Assembly: GCA_009911305.1 (NCBI GenBank)
Contig: QXXC01000020.1
Location: 16,147-80,146, forward strand
DNA from: Clostridiaceae bacterium
Lineage (GTDB): Bacteria; Bacillota; Clostridia; Lachnospirales; Lachnospiraceae
DNA: 64,000 nucleotides
Direction: 5' to 3'
Numbering within the stretch: position 1 is the first letter of the stretch; every line of letters begins with the position of its first letter. The translations under genes were made by a program, and so were the position numbers. Positions 51,409 to 58,880 of this stretch are shown here, piece after piece. The notes under the pieces were generated by a model, which was not told the origin of the DNA, did not search any database, and worked only from the letters and a program-made list of their open reading frames with translations.

Positions 51409-51894
51409 TTACTGCTTGTCACTTATTTTTTTGATCACGATATTATAGATACGGTCAATATCGGCATAAAAAAGAGAAATTCCGTGTTTATGCAGGCGCA
51501 GATTGTTCTTCAGATTATCCGCAATCAATTTTGCAGTGCCGCCATGCAGTGTTAAGGGGATTCCTTTGCTTGTATGTATATGGTCAAAGTAATCAGCAGT
51601 GGTTGGGAACGCATTTTGAATTAGGAAAGCGGCGTCCCATCCACCGCATTTTCCTAAAACAATTTTCGTGCATTTTTTGTATTTTTCAAGCTGGCGGTTA
51701 TAGATTTTCTGGTATTTAGCATATTTGGAACTTACAGGAACCATCCAGAAGATTTCGGGATGTAGGGTGTCTTGTATAGCAAGATAGTGGGGGCGGTAGT
51801 TGCCATCTTCTTTATTTGCCATCAAGGTGCTGTCTTGTATTTCTTCAAAAAATGTATCTTTTATGTGATAGTAAAATCCGGATTGTATTTTCAT
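51409..51894 (-). CDS. toxN: Type III toxin-antitoxin system toxin, ToxN/AbiQ/CptN superfamily
   Basis: 161 residues from the ATG behind AAGGAGAATC; 61 further upstream codons are open but cover the terminator and RNA repeats. Family-type sequence: GFYYHIKDTFFEEIQD near the N-terminus, NYRPHYLAI, FWMVPVSSKYAKYQKI (the PxSS segment before a Lys/His-rich stretch), KIVLGKCGGWDAAFLIQNAFP, and a C-terminal DIDRIYNIVIKK. These toxins are endoribonucleases that cut transcripts and process their own antitoxin RNA; many protect against phage. The upstream order of promoter, RNA repeats, terminator and toxin is exactly that of type III systems. A GGGCAGG/CCTGCCC hairpin lies 7 bases after the stop. Confidence 0.88.
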   Translation of the reverse strand: MKIQSGFYYHIKDTFFEEIQDSTLMANKEDGNYRPHYLAIQDTLHPEIFWMVPVSSKYAKYQKIYNRQLEKYKKCTKIVLGKCGGWDAAFLIQNAFPTTADYFDHIHTSKGIPLTLHGGTAKLIADNLKNNLRLHKHGISLFYADIDRIYNIVIKKISDKQ

Positions 51895-51907
51895 GATTCT
51901 CCTTAAT

Positions 51908-51934
51908 AAAAATCCCCACCACGAAGGTGGGGAT
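51908..51934 (-). terminator. Terminator between antitoxin RNA repeats and toxin gene
   Basis: On the minus strand ATCCCCACC, loop TTCGT, GGTGGGGAT, then TTTT: a 9-bp stem 13 bases before the toxin ATG. It would limit toxin mRNA relative to antitoxin RNA. Confidence 0.88.
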
Positions 51935-51940
51935 AAGATT

Positions 51941-52042
51941 TTCATACCGAATAATTTATAATCGCACCATCGGTAAGCGAAAACATTTAACGCACTGAAT
52001 AATTTATACCCCGCACCATCAGTAAGCGGCAACATTTTCTGT
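51941..52042 (-). ncRNA. toxI: Type III antitoxin RNA (ToxI-like), two tandem repeats of 48-49 nt
   Basis: On the minus strand two tandem units each contain AAATGTT, CGCTTAC, GATGGTGCG and TATAAATTATTC at 48-49-base spacing (unit 1 about 52037-51989, unit 2 about 51988-51941), differing at about ten positions and one indel. A degenerate start of a third unit leads into the terminator. A promoter lies 7 bases upstream. In type III systems such repeats are cut by the toxin into single units that fold into a pseudoknot and hold the toxin inactive. The unit is longer than the 36 nt of classical ToxI and nearer to CptI-type repeats. Confidence 0.82.
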
Positions 52043-52048
52043 ATCTTT

Positions 52049-52077
52049 ATTATATGCAATATCCAGGGAAAGTGCAA
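52049..52077 (-). promoter_or_regulatory. Promoter of the antitoxin RNA and toxin
   Basis: On the minus strand TTGCAC, 17 bases, TATAAT. Confidence 0.7.
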
Positions 52078-52134
52078 TAGGGATTTTGTTGAAAAATGAT
52101 GAAAAAATATGGGCGGTTTTGAGCTGTTACATAG

Positions 52135-52287
52135 GCACTTATCACCGTTTACGATTTTCCTGTATTGAAAGATATAAGTATTGCAAAGAATTACATTAAT
52201 GAAGAGAAATTGAAAATTTTAAATCATATTGTGTCAGGTTATTTTGATTTTGCAGAAATACAGACAATTTCTTTTATACAGAAATGA
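52135..52287 (+). pseudogene. Remnant of a RhuM-family protein gene
   Basis: One frame reads ...PVLKDISIAKNYINEEKLK, then ILNHIVSGYFDFAEIQTISF and a stop. This matches the conserved C-terminal part of RhuM (virulence-associated, KilA-like) proteins, typically DIxVAKNYLNEKEI ... YLDFAExQA. The frame is closed upstream by TAG at 52132 and has no start or ribosome binding site; the following 100 bases read as a second short fragment (NFSINFDNDFANIYDRRYET). The bases are A+T-rich, like the toxin locus. It is a leftover of a mobile-type gene. Confidence 0.65.
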
Positions 52288-52462
52288 ATTTTAGTATTAA
52301 TTTTGATAATGATTTTGCAAATATTTATGACAGACGTTATGAAACGGATAAATTATTGTTTCAAACTGGAAAGTAATGAATGCTTATAAAACGATGTAAA
52401 AGCACATCCAGCCACGATTCCATATTCTTTGATTCAAAATGTAAACTAAATAAAAATTATAG

Positions 52463-52491
52463 TTGACAATTATTCCCTGCTATAATAAAAT
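52463..52491 (+). promoter_or_regulatory. Promoter of the biotin genes with structured leader
   Basis: TTGACA, 17 bases, TAAAAT. The leader contains a perfect hairpin CCGCCGTC-GTGCA-GACGGCGG at 52528-52548 enclosed by AGAAC/GTTCT. No BirA-type operator (TTGTTAAC ... GTTAACAA) is seen. Confidence 0.7.
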
Positions 52492-52585
52492 AAAAAAGCA
52501 GCAAGCACAGAACGCCCTCTGAAACAACCGCCGTCGTGCAGACGGCGGGGCAGTTCTATATTTCAAGAGAAAGCAGGGATACATA

Positions 52586-54502
52586 ATGCCGTTATACAGT
52601 ATAAAAATGCGTGCAAGCGCCCAGGGCAGGCACATTTCCGGCGCGGAAAAAATCATCCCGGACAGCCGCATACCCACATGTGCGTCCAGGCTGCTGCAGC
52701 GCGGGCTGACCCATCCTAAAGGCAGCCCGGATTTGCTGAATATTAAAATAGAATGTCTCCAGGACAAAGACATTTTATATCTCGACGCGCTTCCGGTCAG
52801 CACGGTTGACGTCTTTGATGTGCATGAAGGCATGCAGGAGATACGGAAATTTCTTGAGTCGCTCGGTCTTGCAAACGCGGAAAAAATCATTTCCCTTCTC
52901 TCAGGCGCCTATTCCATGCGCGGCGCTATCCTTCTGGATGTGGACACGCTTGAGCGTCTGGAGCCGGATCCCGGGCGCGGAGTCCGCGCGACCTATATGG
53001 ATCAGGAAGCAGGGCAGAGAAGCGGCGAGACGCCAGGCGCTTCCCCCAAGAACCACTATCAGGAAGCGATTGTGCTCGCGACCAAGGTTGCAAACGCGCC
53101 GAACGTGATAGGCGAAATCTGCATATCGGATGATCCCGGCTACGTAACGGGCTATGTCGCTTCAAAATCAGCCGGTTATAAGCGCATCACCAGGATGAAA
53201 GAATACGGCAGCGAAAACGGCGGAAGGATTTTTTTATACAGGGGCGGCAGAGAGGATGTCGGAAAAACCATATCCTACCTGGAAAAGCAGCCCGTGATCG
53301 TGCGAAACGTCCAGCCCCTGGAATCAAAAGAAAAAGCGGCGGGTAAATTTGATTTTATCGAAAAAGAGCTTCAGGCAATGCGGGACACGCATTTATACAG
53401 AACCATGAAAACGATCCGCTCCGCGCAGTCGCGCACTGTGGAATGCGGCGGCAGGACGATGCTCATGATGGCGTCTAACAATTATCTGGATATGTCGTCC
53501 AGGACGGATGTAAAACAACATGCGGCCCAAATTCTCGAAGTCTACGGGGCAGGCTCCGGCGGCTCACGGCTCACGACAGGAAATACAGCGCTTCACGAGA
53601 TGCTGGAACAGAAAATTGCGTCATTCAAAAGTACGGAATCGGCGTTAGTATTTAACTCGGGCTACACAGCCAACACAGCCGCGATATCAGCGCTTATGGG
53701 GAAAGGAGATACCATTTTCAGCGATGAGCTGAACCATGCGAGTATAATAGACGGCTGCCGGTTAAGCGGGGCAAACGTCGTTGTATACAGGCATAACGAT
53801 ATGAAGGATCTGGAACGCAGCATATCAGAACATCCCTGCGCCAGAGGCCTTATTGTCAGCGACGCCGTTTTCAGCATGGATGGGGACATCTTACATCTCC
53901 CTGAATTCGTACAGATAGCTGACAAGAACGGATTGCTGTCCATGGTTGACGAGGCCCATTCGACTGGCGTACTCGGAAAGACCGGAAGGGGAATTACAGA
54001 ACACTTTTATTATCAGTGCAGGCCCGATATCCTGATGGGCACGCTCAGCAAAGCCATCGGCAGCGAAGGAGGCTTCGTCTGCGGAAGCAAAAACCTTACG
54101 GAATACCTGAAAAATAAGGCGCGGGGCTTTATCTTTTCCACATCGCTCTCACCCGTCGCCATGGCGGCCTCATACAAAGCGTTCGAGGTCATAGAGGAAC
54201 ACCCGGAGCTTGTCGCAAGGCTGCAGGAAAACGTACGGTTTTTCTGCCAATGCCTGCAGGAGGGAGGGCTTTTTGCCCATTCCGAAACGGCTGTGATACC
54301 GATCCTCATCGGAGACGAGAAAAAGGCCATGGAAGTGTCGCAGGCACTTTTTGAGGAGGGCTATTTCACATCCGCGATCCGATACCCGACGGTAAAAAAA
54401 GGAAGCGCAAGGCTGAGAATCGCATTAATGGCAACCCATGAGCGTGAACAGTTAAAAAAAGCGGCTCAGGCAATTCTAAAGCATTTTTCAGACACGCTCT
54501 AA
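52586..54502 (+). CDS. bioWF: Bifunctional 6-carboxyhexanoate-CoA ligase / 8-amino-7-oxononanoate synthase (BioW-BioF)
   Basis: 638 residues. Residues 1-240 are BioW: YSIKMRASAQGRHISGAEKI, DALPVSTVDVFDVHEG and LEPDPGRGVRATYMD, forming pimeloyl-CoA from pimelate, CoA and ATP. Residues about 255-638 are BioF: RTMLMMASNNYLDMSS, GAGSGGSRLTTGNTALHEML, VFNSGYTANTA, VDEAHSTGVLG and the PLP Lys489 in GTLSKAIGSEGG; it condenses pimeloyl-CoA with alanine. The fusion passes the acyl-CoA between consecutive steps of biotin synthesis. RBS is weak (AGCAGGGATACATA). bioA, bioD and bioB are not in the window. Confidence 0.93.
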   Translation: MPLYSIKMRASAQGRHISGAEKIIPDSRIPTCASRLLQRGLTHPKGSPDLLNIKIECLQDKDILYLDALPVSTVDVFDVHEGMQEIRKFLESLGLANAEKIISLLSGAYSMRGAILLDVDTLERLEPDPGRGVRATYMDQEAGQRSGETPGASPKNHYQEAIVLATKVANAPNVIGEICISDDPGYVTGYVASKSAGYKRITRMKEYGSENGGRIFLYRGGREDVGKTISYLEKQPVIVRNVQPLESKEKAAGKFDFIEKELQAMRDTHLYRTMKTIRSAQSRTVECGGRTMLMMASNNYLDMSSRTDVKQHAAQILEVYGAGSGGSRLTTGNTALHEMLEQKIASFKSTESALVFNSGYTANTAAISALMGKGDTIFSDELNHASIIDGCRLSGANVVVYRHNDMKDLERSISEHPCARGLIVSDAVFSMDGDILHLPEFVQIADKNGLLSMVDEAHSTGVLGKTGRGITEHFYYQCRPDILMGTLSKAIGSEGGFVCGSKNLTEYLKNKARGFIFSTSLSPVAMAASYKAFEVIEEHPELVARLQENVRFFCQCLQEGGLFAHSETAVIPILIGDEKKAMEVSQALFEEGYFTSAIRYPTVKKGSARLRIALMATHEREQLKKAAQAILKHFSDTL

Positions 54503-54539
54503 AGCTCCCTGCTTTAAAAGAAAAGAGGAACAGACAGCA

Positions 54540-55028
54540 ATGACATCTAAAAAAACGTATTCAGCCAGAGAGCTTGCATCTGACGCCATCCTGTCCGTAC
54601 TGCTGCTCATCACAGGCATGTTCAAAATACCCTCCTTCCTGCCGGGCGCGGAATTTCAGATATCAGCCCCGTTTGCCGTGGCCATTGCAAAGAATTTCGG
54701 ATTTAAAAGATACCTCATGATCGGCATAGCCTCAAGCTTCTGCGGCTTTGCGCTCGGAGTGCAGAATCTCTTAAATATTGCGGTTGCCATGATATACAGA
54801 ATCGTCGCAGGCGCTATTCTGGCCTTGTACAAAGACAGCAAATTTGCTGTGATCATCAGCGGCCCCTGCGGCACCCTGCTCTCAAGAATCATACTTGCGC
54901 AGCTAACAGGAGCCGACATGCGCCTCCTGATCCTGTACGCATTGCCGGGAATGGTATTTACCGCTGTTACAGCGCCGGTTTTTGTCAAAGCAGCAGCGAG
55001 TCTGGTAACCGTTCAGCCGGAAGGCTGA
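54540..55028 (+). CDS. ECF-transporter S-component-like membrane protein next to bioWF
   Basis: 162 residues with about five membrane segments (SVLLLITGMFKIPSF, FAVAIAKNFGFKRYLMIGIASSFCGFALG, LLNIAVAMIYRIVAGAILALY, SGPCGTLLSRIIL, LLILYALPGMVF). Size, hydrophobicity and the early small-residue helix fit an S component that binds a vitamin or precursor for an energy-coupling-factor transporter. It does not show the BioY signatures I know. Lying 37 bases after bioWF on the same strand with GAGG ahead, it could import pimelate or a related precursor for BioW. Assignment by context is tentative. Confidence 0.5.
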   Translation: MTSKKTYSARELASDAILSVLLLITGMFKIPSFLPGAEFQISAPFAVAIAKNFGFKRYLMIGIASSFCGFALGVQNLLNIAVAMIYRIVAGAILALYKDSKFAVIISGPCGTLLSRIILAQLTGADMRLLILYALPGMVFTAVTAPVFVKAAASLVTVQPEG

Positions 55029-55165
55029 ACGGTAATGATGCACAGAAATTGTGCCGGCTGCTCGCGGTTTTCTGCGGCCTTCGCTCACAAAAAACACCTC
55101 GCGAAGTCGGGGGGTTCACTGTTGCCGGGTCTGGGCCGCCATTTTATGTTCTGCCAAACGCTGTC

Positions 55166-55194
55166 TTGACAAACCCTCAAATGCCATGTATACT
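55166..55194 (+). promoter_or_regulatory. Promoter upstream of the SRP RNA gene
   Basis: TTGACA, 17 bases, TATACT. Transcription would begin near 55201, about 95 bases before the mature RNA. The bases between 55029 and 55165 show no gene. Confidence 0.75.
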
Positions 55195-55295
55195 ATATCA
55201 GACGGCGCAGACCTGTTCATAACTCTGCCCGCCAATCCAGACAAGAAAAGCCGGCGGCCAGTCCGCCTCAGCTTCCTAACCAAGCCATAAAGTTT

Positions 55296-55557
55296 CCGCA
55301 CAGCCGGGGAGTCAGCGGTGCCCTGTACCCGCAATCCGCTACAGCGGGGGTGATGTCCTGCCCCGGGCGGTTTTCTGCAGAGCCGCCCCCTGTAACTGGC
55401 GTTGAAGCCTGGGTCTTGCGCAACAGGAATCCGTGAACCGTGTCAGGGCAGGAATGCAGCAGCACTAAGCGGAAGCTTCTGTGTGCCGCAAGGCAGCCTG
55501 GGCCGAGTTAAGTGCAGGGGTAACGTCTGTGGAAGCCGTTCAAAGCAGGACGTGCGG
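55296..55557 (+). ncRNA. ffs: Signal recognition particle RNA, large bacterial type
   Basis: About 262 nt bounded by complementary ends CCGCAC (55296) and GTGCGG (55552). The Alu part contains GGTGCCCTGTACCCGCAATC, as in Bacillus scRNA; then CCTGGGTCTTGCGCAACAGG, the Ffh-binding core GTCAGGGCAGGAATGCAGCA with its partner TGTGCCGCAAGGCAGCCTGG, and GCCGAGTTAAGTGCAGGGGT on the 3' side. With FtsY and Ffh it targets nascent membrane proteins. The core apical region reads GGAATGCAGCAG, close to but not identical with the common GGAAGGNAGCAG. A terminator follows after 14 bases. Confidence 0.93.
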
Positions 55558-55571
55558 ATAAAAATAGAAGC

Positions 55572-55601
55572 AGAGAATCCATATAACGGGATTCTCTTTT
55601 T
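55572..55601 (+). terminator. Terminator of the SRP RNA gene
   Basis: AGAGAATCC, 8-base loop, GGATTCTCT, then TTTT: a perfect 9-bp stem. Confidence 0.9.
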
Positions 55602-55758
55602 GTCTTATGATATTTTTTCCTTGCCCGCGCAAGTCGATTGTATTATAATATTCGCAGGCCAAAAGAAATGCAGCAGGCAGTAACACAGCAGCGGCCTGTG
55701 GATAACAGGAAAGGAAATACATAGAAAGCAGAAGGAAAAAGGAAAGGGTGTGTCATTC

Positions 55759-56838
55759 ATGAGAAGAATTGGTATCTTAACCAGCGGCGGGGATTGTCAG
55801 AGTTTAAATGCCACGATGCGCGGCGTTGCGAAAGCGTTATATAAGATGTTTGACGATGTGGAGATCGTCGGCTTTGAGGACGGCTACAAGGGCCTTATGT
55901 ACGCAGACTACCGGGTGATGAAGCCATATGAATTTTCGGGTATCCTGACTCTGGGCGGAACCATACTCGGAACCTCCCGCCAGCCGTTTAAGCTGATGCG
56001 GACGCCGGACGAGAACGGGCTCGACAAGGTGGCGGCCATGAAGCACACCTACTATAAATTAAAGCTGGAGTGCCTGGTTGTCCTGGGAGGAAACGGGAGT
56101 CAGAAGACAGCCAACCTCCTGCGCGAAGAAGGGCTCAATATCGTATCCCTTCCCAAAACGATTGACAATGATTTATGGGGAACGGATCTGACCTTTGGCT
56201 TCCACAGCGCGATCGACATCGCGACGAATGCGATTGACTGCATTCATACGACAGCCGCCTCCCATGGCCGTGTATTTATTGTGGAGATTATGGGACATAA
56301 GGTAGGCTGGCTGCCCCTTTATGCCGGTATCGCAGGCGGGGCGGACATTATCCTGATTCCGGAGATTCCCTATGACATCAGGGTTGTGGTGGACGCTATC
56401 AAGGGGCGTATGAAGAACGGCAAGAATTTCACGATCCTGGCCGTTGCGGAGGGCGCTATTTCCAAAGAGGACGCGGCTCTCTCCAAAAAGGAGCTGAAGG
56501 AAAAGAAAAAGAACGGTCCTGCCTATCCGTCCGTGGCCTATGAGCTGGGAGCTCTGATTGAAGAAAAGACCGGCCAGGAAGCCCGCGTGACCGTACCGGG
56601 ACATATGCAGCGCGGCGGCGAGCCGACACCGTATGACCGCGTGCTGGCCACCCGTCTCGGCGCTGAGGCGGCGGAACTGATCCGCAAGAAGCAGTATGGC
56701 TATATGGTGGCCGTGGACGGCGGGAAGATCACGAAGATCCCGCTGGAGGATATTGCAGGAAAGTTAAAGACCGTAGATCCGAAGAGCGATATTATCCGGG
56801 AGGCAAAATCCGTGGGTATCAGCTTCGGCGACGAATAA
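55759..56838 (+). CDS. pfkA: 6-phosphofructokinase
   Basis: 359 residues from ATG 55759 (a GTG three codons earlier is possible). Motifs: RRIGILTSGGDCQSLNATMR (nucleotide loop), VVLGGNGSQKTA, PKTIDNDLWGTDLTFGFHSA with the catalytic Asp, VEIMGHKVGWLPLYAGIAGGAD, and GHMQRGGEPTPYDRVLATRLG. Gly113 in GGNGS points to ATP, while Lys133 in PKTIDND is typical of PPi-dependent enzymes; such mixed Gly/Lys enzymes exist and are ATP-dependent in actinomycetes. N112 replaces the Asp that usually binds Mg2+ in GGDGS. It phosphorylates fructose-6-phosphate in glycolysis. The following dnaX gene begins 15 bases after the stop. Confidence 0.9.
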   Translation: MRRIGILTSGGDCQSLNATMRGVAKALYKMFDDVEIVGFEDGYKGLMYADYRVMKPYEFSGILTLGGTILGTSRQPFKLMRTPDENGLDKVAAMKHTYYKLKLECLVVLGGNGSQKTANLLREEGLNIVSLPKTIDNDLWGTDLTFGFHSAIDIATNAIDCIHTTAASHGRVFIVEIMGHKVGWLPLYAGIAGGADIILIPEIPYDIRVVVDAIKGRMKNGKNFTILAVAEGAISKEDAALSKKELKEKKKNGPAYPSVAYELGALIEEKTGQEARVTVPGHMQRGGEPTPYDRVLATRLGAEAAELIRKKQYGYMVAVDGGKITKIPLEDIAGKLKTVDPKSDIIREAKSVGISFGDE

Positions 56839-56853
56839 AGGAGAGCGTTGTCC

Positions 56854-58458
56854 ATGTCCTACACTGCGTTATACCGGAAATGGAGGCCCGCCTCATTTGA
56901 TGAGGTAAAGGGCCAGGATCACATTGTAAAAACCCTGAAGAACCAGATAACGTCAGGACGTATCGGACACGCATATCTGCTTTGCGGAACCAGAGGAACG
57001 GGAAAGACCAGTATTGCCAAGATATTTGCCAGGGCAGTCAACTGTGAACACCCCGAAGACGGAAGCCCCTGCGGCGAGTGCGCCCTCTGCCGGCAGATTG
57101 CGGCAGGCGCTTCCTTAAACGTAGTGGAGATCGACGCGGCGTCTAATAATGGAGTGGAGAATATCCGCGATATCCGCGAGCAGGTTCAGTACCCGCCGAC
57201 AGAAGGGCGTTTCCGCGTATTTATCATCGATGAGGTTCATATGCTCTCGATCGGCGCGTTTAACGCGCTGCTCAAAACCCTGGAAGAGCCGCCTTCGTAT
57301 GTGATATTTATATTAGCCACCACAGAAGTGCATAAGATTCCGATCACGATCCTCTCGCGCTGCCAGCGCTATGATTTTAAACGGATCACGGTTCCGGAGA
57401 TTACAGGGCGTTTAAAGGAGCTGACAGAGGCTGAGCAGATGCAGGTGGAGGATCGCGCGCTGCGCTATGTGGCCAGGGCGGCCGACGGCTCCATGCGCGA
57501 CGCCTTAAGCCTGCTCGATCAGTGCAGCGCCTTTCACTTTGGTGAAATGCTGACCTATGAGCATGTCCTGGAAGTGCTGGGAGCGGTAGACAACCGCATC
57601 TTTGGCCGCCTGTTTAAGGCCGCAGTGTCGGGGGATGCGAAGGGCTGCGTCAGCGTGATCGAGGAAATGGTCATACAGGGCCGCGATCTTGGCCAGATGG
57701 TGAATGATTTTGTCTGGTATCTGAGGAACCTTCTGATCGTCACAGCCGCCGATGACGCGGAGGATATGCTGGATATGTCGGCGGAAAATATTGCCGCGCT
57801 CCGCGAGGAGGCCGCGCAGACAACGAAAGAGACACTGATGCGCTATATCCGGATCTTTTCCGAATTATCCGGGCAGCTCCGCTATGCAAGCCAAAAGCGC
57901 GTATTAGTGGAGATCGCATTTATAAAACTGACCAGGCCGTCCATGGAGCAGAACACGGACTCCCTGATTCAGCGGATTTCCGCATTGGAAAAGAAGCTTG
58001 AAGAGCTGTCCCTGCATCCGGCGGCGCTGTCTGCGCCTATACCGGAGGGCGGAAAAACGCAGGCGCAGACAGATGCAAAAGCCGGAGACGTCCGGGAGCC
58101 GCAGAAGCCGGTGGTCCTTCCCAGGGCCGAATACGATGATCTGATGCTGATCCGCGGGGAATGGGCCAGGATCGCCCGCTCAACGAACGGAGCGGTGCGC
58201 GCCGCCCTCAAAAACACGGCGGTGGAGCCGGGAGGCGAGGGCTGTCTCTGCATCGTATTTACGCTGCCGGGCAACTATTCGATTGTAAACCGTGAAAGCG
58301 TTTTAAAAGAGCTGAAACAGATTGTTGAAGAGACATATCAGAAACGCATTGAATTTAAAGCGCGCCTGGAGTCCTCGGGAGAGCTTAAGGACACGGCTTA
58401 TGTCAGCGACGAGGATCTGAAGGTGATCCATGATGATATTGTGATTGAGGACGATTAA
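56854..58458 (+). CDS. dnaX: DNA polymerase III subunit gamma/tau
   Basis: 534 residues. AAA+ clamp-loader domain with LYRKWRPASFDEVKGQDHI, Walker A LCGTRGTGKTSIAKIFA, a zinc site formed by CEHPEDGSPCGECALC, IDEVHMLSIGAFNALLKTLEEPP (Walker B and SRC region TILSRCQRYDFK), then the collar domain and a tau-like extension to VSDEDLKVIHDDIVIEDD. It loads the sliding clamp. ATG at 56854 is preferred over a TTG two codons earlier because AAGGAGAGCG fits it. Heads a dnaX-ybaB-recR cluster, the order usual in Firmicutes. Confidence 0.95.
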   Translation: MSYTALYRKWRPASFDEVKGQDHIVKTLKNQITSGRIGHAYLLCGTRGTGKTSIAKIFARAVNCEHPEDGSPCGECALCRQIAAGASLNVVEIDAASNNGVENIRDIREQVQYPPTEGRFRVFIIDEVHMLSIGAFNALLKTLEEPPSYVIFILATTEVHKIPITILSRCQRYDFKRITVPEITGRLKELTEAEQMQVEDRALRYVARAADGSMRDALSLLDQCSAFHFGEMLTYEHVLEVLGAVDNRIFGRLFKAAVSGDAKGCVSVIEEMVIQGRDLGQMVNDFVWYLRNLLIVTAADDAEDMLDMSAENIAALREEAAQTTKETLMRYIRIFSELSGQLRYASQKRVLVEIAFIKLTRPSMEQNTDSLIQRISALEKKLEELSLHPAALSAPIPEGGKTQAQTDAKAGDVREPQKPVVLPRAEYDDLMLIRGEWARIARSTNGAVRAALKNTAVEPGGEGCLCIVFTLPGNYSIVNRESVLKELKQIVEETYQKRIEFKARLESSGELKDTAYVSDEDLKVIHDDIVIEDD

Positions 58459-58522
58459 AGAGACGTTTACCGTTCATTTTTAATAAATATAAGACTATGA
58501 ATTTCAGGAGGAGAAGCACACC

Positions 58523-58876
58523 ATGGCAAAACGTGGCGGTTTTCCAGGCGGAATGCCTGGCAATATGAACAATATAATGAAGCAGGCTCAGAGAATGCAG
58601 CGTCAGATGGAGGAGACCACAAAGGAGCTTGAGGAGAAGCAGTATACAGCTTCGGCGGGCGGCGGCGCAGTGTCCGTGACCGTTTCGGGAAAGAAGGAGA
58701 TACTGTCCGTAAAGCTTTCTGAAGAGGTTGTGGATCCCGATGATATTGAGATGCTTCAGGATCTGATTGTGGCCGCAACGAATGAGGCGCTGCGCCAGGC
58801 AGAAGAGGACAGCAGCGCTGCGATGGCGAAGCTCACAGGCGGCCTGGGAGGCCTTGGAGGAGGGTTCCCGTTCTAG
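58523..58876 (+). CDS. YbaB/EbfC family nucleoid-associated protein
   Basis: 117 residues: GGFPGGMPGNMNNIMKQAQRMQRQMEETTKEL, VSVTVSGKKEILSVKLSEEVVDPDDIEMLQDLIVAATNEAL and a Gly-rich tail, all typical of YbaB. It binds DNA as a dimer and is nearly always encoded between dnaX and recR, as here. GGAGGAG lies upstream of the ATG. Confidence 0.95.
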   Translation: MAKRGGFPGGMPGNMNNIMKQAQRMQRQMEETTKELEEKQYTASAGGGAVSVTVSGKKEILSVKLSEEVVDPDDIEMLQDLIVAATNEALRQAEEDSSAAMAKLTGGLGGLGGGFPF

Positions 58877-58880
58877 GCTT

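Noticed and set aside
51941..52037. CRISPR array from the repeated units near 52 kb
   Set aside because: Only two adjacent units without spacers, followed by a terminator and a ToxN-like gene; type III antitoxin RNA fits.
52463..52486. TTGACA with TATAAT at 12-base spacing before bioWF
   Set aside because: The spacing is too short for sigma-A; TAAAAT after 17 bases is the better -10.
52440..52585. BirA operator upstream of bioWF
   Set aside because: No TTGTTAAC ... GTTAACAA dyad is present; only a partial resemblance near the -35.
55296..55557. First taken for a cobalamin-type riboswitch because of its length and G+C-rich helices
   Set aside because: The Ffh-binding core and the Bacillus scRNA-like 5' part identify it as SRP RNA; no B12 box is present.
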